DNA from: Verrucomicrobiales bacterium
GTDB taxonomy: Bacteria; Verrucomicrobiota; Verrucomicrobiia; Limisphaerales; SXQI01
DNA: 23,918 nucleotides
NCBI GenBank assembly: GCA_005793025.1
Contig: SXQI01000071.1
Span: forward strand, 1-23,918
Reading direction: 5' to 3'
Position 1 is the first letter of the stretch, and each line of letters begins with the position of its first letter. The notes under the pieces were generated by a model, which was not told the DNA's origin, did not search any database, and saw only the letters and a list, made by a program, of their open reading frames with translations. The translations under genes were made by a program, and so were the position numbers. Below, one piece after another: positions 8,139-16,236 of this stretch.

Positions 8139-8144
8139 GCTTCC
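8128..8144. repeat. 17-bp palindrome across the stop codon of the oxidoreductase gene
   Basis: GGAAGCTT-T-AAGCTTCC is a perfect palindrome with 8-bp arms, and the TAA stop (8136-8138) is at its centre. It fills the junction of two convergent genes (the opposite gene ends at 8156). As RNA it would fold with a 6-bp stem and a 5-base loop on either strand. No T-run follows on either strand, so it is a possible weak bidirectional end signal. Confidence 0.45.
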
Positions 8145-8155
8145 GGCCTCACTGC

Positions 8156-8893
8156 TTACCGTTCGATTTCGAGTTCCAGATCCAACCTTGTACGGGTGTC
8201 GGTCTGTTCGTTGCGAATCTCCAGATCCTTGAGCTGAACTTTGCCGTTCACTTTTTTGATCCCCAGAATTGCGAACACCTTCAGAAGTTTGTTGTGCTCA
8301 TCAAAAACTTCTACTCGGATCGGCTGGAGTGCCTCGGAATCAATCCATGAAACCACCCGGCTATAGGCACCTTGTTTTGGATCCGGGTTGGTTGACTGCA
8401 ATACTCGACAGTTTCGACCGTTTCGCATCTCTGATCGAAGAATTTTTTGCTGTGGCCATTGGAAAAATTCCAATCCGAGATCTATGAGCCAAAAATCCGA
8501 CTGCACAAAAGGTTGGAAAAGATTGGTGCAAACCAGTGGTTGAAATGTGCCTTCGGGTCGATCGAGCCTAGACCACTCATAAGTATTTGGTTTTCCTAGT
8601 TTGTGGAGCACCTCAAGTCGTTCCGCCGGGGTGCCCTTAGCGGATTGGCTCTCCCAACGCGTGACCCAATGGTCAAGGAACGGTTCGGTCACCGTTTTCA
8701 CTGAGATTTCACGACGCTGATTATCTGCTAAACGCAACGTCAGATAGCCGTAAATTTGGGTTTTCTTAGCGGGAACTCGCTCCGTCAGTTCCCTGATAAA
8801 TGCTTGGTCATCCATCCCCTCCACTGCGCGCACGGCGGGAAGAACGGTGACGAAACACAGCGCTGCAAACAACAAAAAATAACGGCTAAACAT
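8156..8893 (-). CDS. outer-membrane lipoprotein-sorting family protein (LolA-like, COG2834/TP0789 type)
   Basis: 245 residues with a signal peptide (MFSRYFLLFAALCFVTVLP..., cleavage near AVRA). The fold hints are beta-rich: YGYLTLRLADNQRREISVKT, then LVCTNLFQPFVQSDFWLIDLG, RNCRVLQSTNPDP, YSRVVSWIDSEALQPIRVEVFD and LKDLEIRNEQTDTRTRLDLE. That order (a core bipartite beta sheet with RVVSWID near the C-terminus) matches the predicted outer-membrane lipoprotein-sorting proteins related to LolA and to TP0789. It is probably periplasmic and binds lipid or lipoprotein, though most of this subfamily is uncharacterised. A GAGG-type ribosome site precedes the ATG at 8893. It lies 22 bases after a small Cys-containing membrane-protein gene and is likely co-transcribed with it. 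A link to the preceding DUF1501 operon is possible but not shown. Confidence 0.72.
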   Translation of the reverse strand: MFSRYFLLFAALCFVTVLPAVRAVEGMDDQAFIRELTERVPAKKTQIYGYLTLRLADNQRREISVKTVTEPFLDHWVTRWESQSAKGTPAERLEVLHKLGKPNTYEWSRLDRPEGTFQPLVCTNLFQPFVQSDFWLIDLGLEFFQWPQQKILRSEMRNGRNCRVLQSTNPDPKQGAYSRVVSWIDSEALQPIRVEVFDEHNKLLKVFAILGIKKVNGKVQLKDLEIRNEQTDTRTRLDLELEIER

Positions 8894-8915
8894 GGGTGTT
8901 TACCTCGGCCTCAAA

Positions 8916-9146
8916 CTACCTGACCTTCAGAATGACCTGACGAGGTTTGCCCTTCTGAGCCCGGAAAACGATTGAAGACTTTTGTGGTTCGTCCGCACCT
9001 TGGCTACATCCGCAGTGAGTATCGCGTTTAAAATCAAACGCCCGACTTTTTGGTTTCAATCGTGGATAAAGGAACGCGCTGGCTGTGATGCCGACGATTC
9101 CAAGCGTTACTGATTGCTGCCAATCCATGATCCCAAGGTAATCCAT
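8916..9146 (-). CDS. small membrane protein with a Cys-Gly-Cys cluster
   Basis: 76 residues. MDWQQSVTLGIVGITASAFLY makes one N-terminal transmembrane helix. After it come a basic stretch (RLKPKSR) and HCGCSQG, then a basic C-terminal tail. The layout (MDWQ start, one helix, then Cys-Gly-Cys) recalls small FeoB-associated Cys-rich membrane proteins, although no feoB is in the window and the cysteine count is low. Translation may begin at ATG 9146 or, more in keeping with related small proteins, at the internal ATG at 9128 (MDWQQ). Neither has a strong ribosome site. Its downstream neighbour (8893) starts 22 bases later. The gene is real-looking because of the helix plus cysteine pattern and its operon position, but its function is unknown. 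Confidence 0.55.
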   Translation of the reverse strand: MDYLGIMDWQQSVTLGIVGITASAFLYPRLKPKSRAFDFKRDTHCGCSQGADEPQKSSIVFRAQKGKPRQVILKVR

Positions 9147-9196
9147 CTGTCACTGAACGCAATGGTTTCTAGGCCGTTAACCCACTGCGAAATGGT

Positions 9197-10687
9197 TTAG
9201 GTGGATGATAAAATATCCTTAATCACCTCACCGTGGACATCCGTGAGGCGACGTTCGATGCCGTTGTGGTAAAAACTGAGCCGTTCATGATCCAGTCCAA
9301 GGATTTGGAGAATCGTCGCGTGGAAATCGTAAACGGTGGCGATGTTCTCAACAGATTTATAGCCGAATTCGTCAGTCGCACCATAACTGAAGGGTGCCTT
9401 AACCCCTGCCCCAGCGAGCCAAGCCGTGAAACCTGAAGGGTTATGGTCGCGGCCACTGGCACCTGCTTGGAATGTCGGCATGCGACCAAATTCGGTGCAC
9501 CAGACCACGAGGGTATCTTTGAGAAGTCCACGTTGATTGAGATCCGAAATCAAAGCGGCGGTTGGCTGGTCGAGCACCTCCCCGTGAACTGTATATTGAT
9601 CCTTCAACACTTTGTGACCATCCCAGTTGCTGGTGCCCTCGCCGCCGACCTGATAAGCACCGTTGAACAGTTGAACGAACCGCACCCCTTTCTCGATGAG
9701 ACGTCGTGCCAAAATGCAATTCTTCGCGTACCCAGCCTTTATCTCCTGAGTTTTATCACCAGCTGAATCCGCACCATACATTTTGAGGACGTGAGCTGGT
9801 TCGGTGGAAATATCACTGACCTCCGGAACCGACAACTGCATGTGGGCGGCCAACTCGTAGCTGGAAATTCTAGCGGCTAGTTCAGTATCACCGGGATAAT
9901 TTGCCAGATGATGTCGATTGAGTCGTGAGATAAACTCCCGAGTTGAACGATCTTTCCCTGCACTGATGTTCGCTGGGCGCGCCAAGTTTCTGAGTGGCTT
10001 GATCGCATTGAAATCAGTTCCCTGAAACGCGGCGGGTAAAAACCCGGGGTTCCAACAATTTCCAGCAGACTGGGGCACGCCACGCGGGTCAGGGATAGCA
10101 ACATACGCAGGCAGGTTTTCATTCACACTTCCCAACGCGAATGTGGTCCACGCACCAATGCTCGGAAATCCGTCTAGGGTGAACCCTGTGTTCATGAAGT
10201 TTTCACCCGGCCCGTGCGTGTTTGTTTTTCCGGTGAGGGAATGGATAAAGCACATCTGGTCCGCGAGATCGCCGAGGCGGGGGACAAGATCCGAAACCAT
10301 TTTTCCGCATTTTCCCCGGGGACGAAACGTCCAAGGGCTTTGTGTGAGCGACCCCTGAGCCCCCTGAAACGTAACCAACTTATCGCCTCCCGGCATGGGT
10401 TGTCCGTGGCGTTTAATTAACTCTGGTTTGTAATCGAATGTGTCCAAGTGACTACATCCCCCTGCGGAAAAAATCATCAACACCTGTTTTGCACGCGGCT
10501 TAAAATGCGGCGCACGCAATGCATTCGGATTGGCTGGATCAATCTGAGGTCGGATAGGAAGTCTTTCCCCAGATGCCAGCACTCGATCACGCGCAAGCAA
10601 ATGAGTCAGTGCCATCCCACTCAACGCAGTAGCACTATGGCTGAGAAAAGCTCGGCGATTTAAAAATGGATGGTTCCTTTCAGGCAT
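9197..10687 (-). CDS. DUF1501 protein (Tat-exported, sulfatase-like fold)
   Basis: 496 residues. It starts with a twin-arginine signal ([17 protein letters not shown], Arg11-Arg12). Family landmarks: [23 protein letters not shown] with [10 protein letters not shown] just after, [56 protein letters not shown] with [20 protein letters not shown], and [22 protein letters not shown]1501 is an alkaline-phosphatase/sulfatase-like clade abundant in Planctomycetes and Verrucomicrobia. Its enzymatic activity is not established, and the pattern of His and Asp residues suggests metal binding. It follows the DUF1549/DUF1553 gene by 13 bases, the standard partnership in these phyla. The start is fixed by the Tat signal. 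It probably acts in the periplasm. Confidence 0.92.
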   Translation of the reverse strand: MPERNHPFLNRRAFLSHSATALSGMALTHLLARDRVLASGERLPIRPQIDPANPNALRAPHFKPRAKQVLMIFSAGGCSHLDTFDYKPELIKRHGQPMPGGDKLVTFQGAQGSLTQSPWTFRPRGKCGKMVSDLVPRLGDLADQMCFIHSLTGKTNTHGPGENFMNTGFTLDGFPSIGAWTTFALGSVNENLPAYVAIPDPRGVPQSAGNCWNPGFLPAAFQGTDFNAIKPLRNLARPANISAGKDRSTREFISRLNRHHLANYPGDTELAARISSYELAAHMQLSVPEVSDISTEPAHVLKMYGADSAGDKTQEIKAGYAKNCILARRLIEKGVRFVQLFNGAYQVGGEGTSNWDGHKVLKDQYTVHGEVLDQPTAALISDLNQRGLLKDTLVVWCTEFGRMPTFQAGASGRDHNPSGFTAWLAGAGVKAPFSYGATDEFGYKSVENIATVYDFHATILQILGLDHERLSFYHNGIERRLTDVHGEVIKDILSST

Positions 10688-10700
10688 GAAACAGGGTTAG

Positions 10701-13571
10701 TTAAAACACGAATAGGAATTCACTGGTGTTGAAAAGAGCCCGGCAAAACGCATCCAGTCCGTGATCTCGTATCATCGCAATTGAATTCGAACTCTCGAAT
10801 CCATCGGGCTCGCGACCATAGACGAGTTTGAACGCTTCGGAAACTTGAGATTTTGGTTGGGAGCCAGCGGTTTGTAGCAACCGAGCAGAAAGGACGGCGG
10901 ATTGCTCAAGAACAAAATTGCTGTTGAGGAGATTCAAAGCCTGCAATGGGGTGTTAGAGCGAGTGCGTTTAGGAATCACTTGGTTACCACTCGGACAATC
11001 GAAAGCACCAAACACTGAATCCTGTTGCTGCCGAATCCGGGTGAGATAAATCATGCGTCGAAATTCGTTCGTGGTGAAATGCTCCTTTGGAAAATAACGA
11101 TCCACATTATCATTCTCCTTAATCTGAAGCGAAAAACCGGGGCCCCCCATTCGGAAATCCAAAGCACCGGAGGTCGCTAGGATGCAGTCGCGAATGGCCT
11201 CGGCCTCCAGACGACGTGGTGGAAACCGCCAGAGCAAACGGGCCTCGGCATCATTCGCCAATCCTTCCTTCCTTGGTGACGACGACTGGCCAAAAGTTTC
11301 CGAACTGAGGATAAGTTTTTGAATATGTTTGATCGACCAACCAGATCTCACGAACTCATCCGCGAGCCAGTCCAACAGTGCCGTGTTCGTAGGCACCCCT
11401 CCGTTCGCTCCGAAATCGCTGGGGGTATCCACGATCCCTGTGCCGAAAATGTAGTGCCAAATCCGGTTCACCATGACCCGTGCAGTGAGCGGATGACGAG
11501 GGTTGACGATCCACTCAGCGAGTTTGATACGTCGTTGCTGTTCTGGTTCGTCAACCGCCAAACCCAGTGTCCCTAATACCGCCACAGCATCAGGGGCCAC
11601 TACCTCGCGCTCCTGCATCGGATCCCCTCGATACAAGCGGTGAGTGGGTTTGGGTTGAGAGAAAGATCCGAGCCATGCAGGAGTTCCTTTGGACAATTCC
11701 GAGAATCGTTCCTCTGACTTCTTAAGTTGAGATTGTAGCTCTCGAGCTAGCTTAGCTTCCTGCTCCGGCAAATGGCTTAGGAACCCGTTTGGATCTTCCT
11801 TTCCAAAAGGTTCCCGATCTTGAGAGGTCACGATCTCCTTCCATTCTCCTGAAGTTAATTGGGCTGTGATCCGATAATCAGTCGCTACGCGATCCTTGAA
11901 CTGGTTGGAACGATCCCGACTCCAAACAATTTTCTGGATGGGACGCGGGGTAAGAAAATCCAATTGCACCCAACCGTTTCCTGACGTCGATGAAATCCAG
12001 CTTTGGCTGTTTCCTGTGAGCCCGTCATTAATATGTTTTAGTTGATGGATGGCATACCCAGCCAGCGTTCCAGAAGCACTCGATGTTGTCCCATCCTTGG
12101 CGAGTGCCACATTCGTTCCTTTGCTGTCATAAATCTCTAGCTCGTCGATGCACGGTTCAGCCCCAGTCGTGGCGAGAATCGTAAAACGTACGGCCTTGGC
12201 TTCGATCGATGAAAACACCTCCTCGTTCGACTGTGCGTTTACCGGTGGTCGAAAGCTTTTTCTCGATAAACTTGAGAGTTGAGCCGCAAGGCCTTGTTGC
12301 TTCAGAGCGGCGAGCGAAGCCTTTTGATCGTCCCGGGTTTTGCCTAAAATCGTTCGTTCCTCCTGCTCAGTAACCGAGAGCTGACGTCGAAGCGGGCGAT
12401 CACTGAAATTCACTCCGGCGAACACTGCTTGAATGCCAAAAAAATCCTTCTGAGAGATCGGGTCAAACTTATGATCATGGCAACGTGCACATCCTAACGT
12501 AAGACCCAGAAATGCCGTCCCTGTCGTGTTAACGATGTCCGCAAGTTCATCCTGTCGCTGCATGAGCGTCAGGTTGATATCCGGGCTTTTGACGATATCT
12601 ACGGCACCAGCCACTAAAAAACCTGTTCCAGAATCGACACCCCAATAATCTCCAGCAATCTGTTCTTGGACGAATTTGTTATACGGTTTGTCTTCATTCA
12701 ACGATTGGATCACATAATCGCGATAGTGATACGCGTTACTCCGCTCATGGTTCGTTTCGAAACCGTTAGATTCAGCAAACCGAACGACATCAAGCCAATG
12801 TCGCGCCCAGCGTTCACCATAACGGGGACTGTCCAATACCCGGTCCACCAATTTGGCGACGGCATCCGAACTTTTATCCGTAACGAACAACCGCACCTGC
12901 TCGGGGGTTGGTGGCAACCCATGCATCACCAGATAAATACGTCGAACGAATGCCCCTCTGCTGGCTGGTGTTCCCAAGTTCAATCGTTTTTTTTGCAACT
13001 GCGCGAGAATGAACGCATCGATTGGCTGAACTTCTTTTCGATGCGAGTTGGCAACCCGAGGCACCTCTGGACGGACAACTGGGTTCAAAGACCAATGCAA
13101 TGCCTTCGCCACTTTGGCTTCCTCCGGCCATTGAGCCCCTTGGTCGATCCAAGCACGGAGTAACCCGATCTGCTCAAGAGTCAAGGCTTCCCCTTTTTGA
13201 GGCATCTTCATCTCGGGAACAAGCCCCGCCACAAGCCGGATCAACGGGCTCTCGCTGCTGTTTTTGGGGCGAATCGCTGGAACATAATTTTCGCCCCCTT
13301 TCAATGCAGACTCGCGATCGTCCAATCTGAGCCCGCTGCTTTGTTTATCCGGCCCGTGACATCGCACGCAGTGAGTTGAGAAGATGGGTTCGATGTCCTT
13401 TTTGAAATCTACAGGCCGGTTTGCGACCGCTGGAAGGTCCCCCTGAGATTGAACGGTTGAAAAAAATGCCAAAACTCCTAGGACGATCCAATGGCACAGG
13501 GCATTTCTGGAATGCCAGTACCGACCCGCAACGCGGGCACTCAACCATGGAATTGAAGCCAGACGTTTCAC
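10701..13571 (-). CDS. PSCyt1-DUF1549-(F5/8C-like)-DUF1553 planctomycete-type cytochrome c protein
   Basis: 956 residues from a GTG start (no in-frame ATG before the signal region), with a hydrophobic export segment at about 26-42. Domains in order: PSCyt1 haem domain with CVRCH (68-72), GLRLDDRESALKGG and MKMPQKGEALT; DUF1549 (PSCyt2) from about 180 to 385, including ERWARHWLDVVRFAESNGFE and a second CxxCH, CARCHDHKFDP (361-371); a discoidin (F5/8 type C)-like insert at about 455-585 (KAVRFTILAT, IDELEIYDSKG, GWVQLDFLTPRPIQKIVW); and DUF1553 (PSD1) from about 670 to 930 with NPRHPLTARVMVNRIWHYIFG, ANGGVPTN and NTPLQALNLLN. The two CxxCH motifs imply covalent haem and periplasmic location. 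The true role of the family is unknown. The insert looks carbohydrate-binding and may direct it to polysaccharide (inference). It starts 18 bases after the DUF1080 gene stop. Confidence 0.92.
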   Translation of the reverse strand: MKRLASIPWLSARVAGRYWHSRNALCHWIVLGVLAFFSTVQSQGDLPAVANRPVDFKKDIEPIFSTHCVRCHGPDKQSSGLRLDDRESALKGGENYVPAIRPKNSSESPLIRLVAGLVPEMKMPQKGEALTLEQIGLLRAWIDQGAQWPEEAKVAKALHWSLNPVVRPEVPRVANSHRKEVQPIDAFILAQLQKKRLNLGTPASRGAFVRRIYLVMHGLPPTPEQVRLFVTDKSSDAVAKLVDRVLDSPRYGERWARHWLDVVRFAESNGFETNHERSNAYHYRDYVIQSLNEDKPYNKFVQEQIAGDYWGVDSGTGFLVAGAVDIVKSPDINLTLMQRQDELADIVNTTGTAFLGLTLGCARCHDHKFDPISQKDFFGIQAVFAGVNFSDRPLRRQLSVTEQEERTILGKTRDDQKASLAALKQQGLAAQLSSLSRKSFRPPVNAQSNEEVFSSIEAKAVRFTILATTGAEPCIDELEIYDSKGTNVALAKDGTTSSASGTLAGYAIHQLKHINDGLTGNSQSWISSTSGNGWVQLDFLTPRPIQKIVWSRDRSNQFKDRVATDYRITAQLTSGEWKEIVTSQDREPFGKEDPNGFLSHLPEQEAKLARELQSQLKKSEERFSELSKGTPAWLGSFSQPKPTHRLYRGDPMQEREVVAPDAVAVLGTLGLAVDEPEQQRRIKLAEWIVNPRHPLTARVMVNRIWHYIFGTGIVDTPSDFGANGGVPTNTALLDWLADEFVRSGWSIKHIQKLILSSETFGQSSSPRKEGLANDAEARLLWRFPPRRLEAEAIRDCILATSGALDFRMGGPGFSLQIKENDNVDRYFPKEHFTTNEFRRMIYLTRIRQQQDSVFGAFDCPSGNQVIPKRTRSNTPLQALNLLNSNFVLEQSAVLSARLLQTAGSQPKSQVSEAFKLVYGREPDGFESSNSIAMIRDHGLDAFCRALFNTSEFLFVF

Positions 13572-13589
13572 CTCACACTCTTGCTCAGC

Positions 13590-14324
13590 TCAAGGTAATT
13601 CTCGAATCCGAAGATTCTTGAAATCGATGGGGGATCCCTCTGATTCAAGACATAAATAGCCTTTTGCTGGCTGTGCACCAGTCCCTCCAGAGACTTCCTC
13701 ACCGTTGACCCAAAGCCTAACCTCACCATTGATCGCGCGCACATAATAATGGTTCCATTCCCCCACCCCCTTGCTCAGGTTCTTTGAAGGAAAACTCCTC
13801 GATCCATCCGGGGAGATGGGGGCAAATGGCTTCAATTTCGTAGTTCCGGTTGGGAACACATCTCCATTGGTTGTGAACCACGTAGCTTTGTTCTTTCCAT
13901 CCTTTTCATATTGCTCCTTATAACCGTGATCCAGCACTTGCACTTCCACCCCAGTCGGCAACCGCCCTTTTCCTTGCTCCAAGGCTTTAATCGAATCCGG
14001 TGTCGCCCAGACAAAAACGCCAGAGTTTCCGGCAGATCGCAGATGCCGCCATTGGACCACTAATTCGAAATTGGTGAATTCCTTCAACGTCCGAATCACT
14101 CCCACGGGTTGGCCCGTGCAATGAATCATCTCATTGGTCCAAGTCCACGTGGACGGTTCACAATTGACGTGAGTAAAATCAGCCTTCACCACATCCCGCC
14201 AGCCTGTCCCTTGGCCATCGACGAAAGCTTTGGAACTATTTCCCGAACCTTGAGCCAAAGCGTGAAACAATGGAAAACAAGCGACAACACAAGCCAACAC
14301 CAAGCGCAATTGGAGATTTTTCAT
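13590..14324 (-). CDS. secreted single-domain DUF1080 protein
   Basis: 244 residues with a signal peptide (MKNLQLRLVLACVVACFPLF..., cleavage near HALA). The DUF1080 core shows GTGWRDV, GVIRTLKEFTNFELVVQWRH, SAGNSGVFVW, TGVEVQVLDHGY, GEWNHYYVRAINGEVRLWVNGEEVSGG and the C-terminal GYLCLESEGSPIDFKNLRIREL. It is a jelly-roll 3-keto-disaccharide hydrolase family member, expected in the periplasm or outside. It is the first gene of a tight minus-strand operon (18 bases, then the DUF1549/DUF1553 gene, then DUF1501), so it is probably the substrate-facing part of the same unit. It is distinct from the double-DUF1080 protein at 5459-6772. The start is fixed by the signal peptide. No strong Shine-Dalgarno is visible. 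Confidence 0.9.
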   Translation of the reverse strand: MKNLQLRLVLACVVACFPLFHALAQGSGNSSKAFVDGQGTGWRDVVKADFTHVNCEPSTWTWTNEMIHCTGQPVGVIRTLKEFTNFELVVQWRHLRSAGNSGVFVWATPDSIKALEQGKGRLPTGVEVQVLDHGYKEQYEKDGKNKATWFTTNGDVFPTGTTKLKPFAPISPDGSRSFPSKNLSKGVGEWNHYYVRAINGEVRLWVNGEEVSGGTGAQPAKGYLCLESEGSPIDFKNLRIRELP

Positions 14325-14344
14325 AAAGATGCGCCTATCCTAAT

Positions 14345-14360
14345 CAACCCGCTTGGGTTG
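14345..14360. repeat. inverted repeat in the leader of the minus-strand operon
   Basis: CAACCC (14345-14350), loop GCTT, GGGTTG (14355-14360). It lies 21 bases before the ATG of the DUF1080 operon (14324, minus) and in the divergent gap with the glycosyltransferase gene. It could be an operator or a leader hairpin. There is no T-run. Confidence 0.35.
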
Positions 14361-14447
14361 TAACGACAAAACGGAGTGTTTTCAGTGAGTGCGTGACCTT
14401 TTGCATCGTAAACAACAAGATGTTGGAGTGTTACATTTTATCTACGC

Positions 14448-15173
14448 GTGAAGATTTCGATCGTCATCCCTGCTTTTAACGAGGAGAAGCTCATTCCTGC
14501 TACGCTCGATGCCGTTAAATCCGCAGCTCAAGCATTCGTGCGAAAAGGCTGGGACTGGGAAATATGTGTGTGCGACAACAATTCGACGGATAACACCAAG
14601 TCCATCGCTGAAGCAGCCGGAGCCCGCACCGTGTTCGAGCCGATCAACCAAATTTCACGCGCCCGCAACACTGGAGCATCCATCGCCACGGGGGATTGGC
14701 TCATATTTGTCGATGCCGATTCTCGCCCCACAGAGGGACTTTTTGCGGATGTCATTCAGGAAATCGAATCTGGCCGAACCCTCGGAGGAGGAGTGACTGT
14801 GAAAATGGACGTCCATGCCCCGGTCCTTCGAGTCTTGGTTCATATCTGGAATTCAACCAGTCGCCTGCGACGTTGGGCGGCGGGTTCGTTTGTGTATTGT
14901 TCGAATCAGGCGTTCAGGGATCTAGGCGGGTTCAGCACCCGCCTCTTTGCCACAGAAGAAATTGAGTTCTCCCAACGTCTTAAAAAACTGGCGAAACAAC
15001 GAGGGAAACGAGTGTATATTTTACATCGACACCCTTTGGAAACCTCGGCGAGAAAATTAACGCTCTATACCAAAACCGAGTATGCCCAGTTCCTTCTGGG
15101 ATTCATCCTCCGACCCTTCAGAACACTCGAGAGTCGAAGCAGTTGCAGAGTGTGGTACGACGGCCGGAGATGA
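14448..15173 (+). CDS. glycosyltransferase family 2
   Basis: 241 residues, starting with GTG (14448); no in-frame ATG lies upstream in reach. GT-A fold signature: ISIVIPAFNEEKLI at 3-16, CVCDNNSTDNT, RARNTGASIATGDWLIFVDADSRP (the DxD-type nucleotide-sugar/metal motif is DAD), then GSFVYCSNQAFRDLGGF and TEEIEFSQRLKK, the acceptor-side ED-type segment. No transmembrane helix is predicted apart from a short hydrophobic run near FLLGFILRPF, so it is probably cytoplasmic or peripheral. It is expected to transfer a sugar from a nucleotide donor to a lipid or glycan. Donor and acceptor are unknown. It ends with the CRVWYDGRR tail seen in this GT2 subgroup. It converges with the MscS gene, 10 bases apart. 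Confidence 0.88.
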   Translation: MKISIVIPAFNEEKLIPATLDAVKSAAQAFVRKGWDWEICVCDNNSTDNTKSIAEAAGARTVFEPINQISRARNTGASIATGDWLIFVDADSRPTEGLFADVIQEIESGRTLGGGVTVKMDVHAPVLRVLVHIWNSTSRLRRWAAGSFVYCSNQAFRDLGGFSTRLFATEEIEFSQRLKKLAKQRGKRVYILHRHPLETSARKLTLYTKTEYAQFLLGFILRPFRTLESRSSCRVWYDGRR

Positions 15174-15183
15174 ATTGAGAGGA

Positions 15184-16065
15184 TTATTTCCGTTCGACGT
15201 AATAGACCGTTCTATCAGGTCCAAGCACTCCCGCTTTAGCCAAGGCAATGGGAGCTCTGGCAAGGAAATCACTAGTGACCCCGACCGTATCACTCGTTTT
15301 TACCCACACTCGGAGTTCGATTTGGGTCCCACCTTCAACAAGTTTTGTATTCACCACCATGAGAGCTGGATCCACCAAAACTCGACCATCGCTTGATGCC
15401 ATGTCGAGCAATGTTCGGTGAGCCGTTTGCAAGTCAGAGGCCATCCCAACAGAGAACGGGAGATCGACTCGTCTTGTTGAGTTCGCCGTGTAGTTCGTGA
15501 TGATCCCAGCCAGCAGCGCATTGTTCGGAACAATAATGCGTTTATTATCCGAGGTATTGAATGTGGTAGAAAAAACCTGAACCTCCTCAACCGTTCCTTC
15601 CATCCCTGCCCCGCTGATAACATCCCCCTTTTTGAAGGGCCGAAAGATAACGATCAGAACCCCCGCAGCAAAATTGGAGAGCCCCCCTTGAAGGGCCAAC
15701 CCGATAGCCAACCCAGCAGCCGCGATCACCGCCGCGAAGGTCTTCGTATCCACCCCCAACTGGCCCAACGCCGTGATCACGACAAACGTCATGATCGCCG
15801 CGTGCAAGGCGTTGCACATAAAACCAGCGACGGTAGCCTCTATCCCTCGGCGGGAAAACAAGTTGCGGACAATCTTTCTGGCAACCCCCGCTAGAATGTA
15901 ACCAACAACCAGAAGGACCCCTGCCGCAACGAGATTGGGGATCCAATCCAATCGCATCCCCATAAATTGGTTCCAGCCCTTCAACACGGTGGATGCGTTC
16001 GTGGTGGTGGTTTGAGAAACAGCCAGATCGGTTTGGGCAAAAATTGGAATGATTGAGTTCATCAA
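15184..16065 (-). CDS. MscS-type mechanosensitive channel
   Basis: 293 residues, inner membrane. TM1 is at about 43-63, TM2 at about 83-103, and the pore helix TM3 at about 107-142. TM3 carries the Ala/Gly-spaced AAVIAAAGLAIGLALQGG followed by FRPFKKGDVI, the classic MscS pore-to-beta-domain junction. The beta domain follows with EGTVEEVQVFSTTFNT and KRIIVPNNALL (the VPN motif), then the C-terminal alpha/beta vestibule. Length is close to E. coli MscS (286). It releases solutes on hypo-osmotic shock. The ATG may be at 16065 or at 16062 (MM). An AGGAAG-type ribosome site lies about 9 bases upstream of the first. It is divergent from purA. Confidence 0.93.
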   Translation of the reverse strand: MMNSIIPIFAQTDLAVSQTTTTNASTVLKGWNQFMGMRLDWIPNLVAAGVLLVVGYILAGVARKIVRNLFSRRGIEATVAGFMCNALHAAIMTFVVITALGQLGVDTKTFAAVIAAAGLAIGLALQGGLSNFAAGVLIVIFRPFKKGDVISGAGMEGTVEEVQVFSTTFNTSDNKRIIVPNNALLAGIITNYTANSTRRVDLPFSVGMASDLQTAHRTLLDMASSDGRVLVDPALMVVNTKLVEGGTQIELRVWVKTSDTVGVTSDFLARAPIALAKAGVLGPDRTVYYVERK

Positions 16066-16135
16066 CGTGGTCTTCCTAACCTGCGATCCAAGGGGTGTAA
16101 AGTCTGTTTGCGTTTTCTGATTCGAACAAACCCAT

Positions 16136-16164
16136 TTGACAGGAACAAGGACTATCCCTAGGGT
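16136..16164 (+). promoter_or_regulatory. predicted purA promoter
   Basis: TTGACA (16136-16141), a 17-base spacer and TAGGGT (16159-16164). The -35 is perfect; the -10 is weak in the middle. A start about 7 bases on gives a leader of roughly 66 bases that contains the attenuator-like hairpins. Confidence 0.55.
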
Positions 16165-16170
16165 GTGCAG

Positions 16171-16213
16171 GTAAATACCGAGCAGGTGCCCCGAATTTAC
16201 ATTCGGGTTTTTT
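16171..16213 (+). promoter_or_regulatory. candidate transcription attenuator (or very small riboswitch) in the purA leader
   Basis: A terminator-like hairpin, CCCGAAT (16190-16196), loop TTAC, ATTCGGG (16201-16207), is followed by six T (16208-16213). Upstream, GTAAAT (16171-16176) is complementary to ATTTAC (16195-16200), which is the loop plus the end of the terminator 5' arm. Forming the upstream pair would therefore break the terminator. This is the logic of an attenuator or riboswitch expression platform. It has no obvious upstream gene to terminate on this strand. The ligand or sensor is not recognisable. No known purine-riboswitch core is visible. Confidence 0.55.
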
Positions 16214-16236
16214 ATTGTCCAGAAGTAGCGATCGAT

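Noticed and set aside
15587..15946. 119-codon minus-strand frame inside the MscS gene
   Set aside because: Shadow of the channel gene; no motif and no separate start signal.
16165..16236. N-terminal extension of purA
   Set aside because: It crosses a terminator hairpin with a T6 tract, and PurA homologues start at MxN...VGAQWGDEGKGK, which matches ATG 16237.
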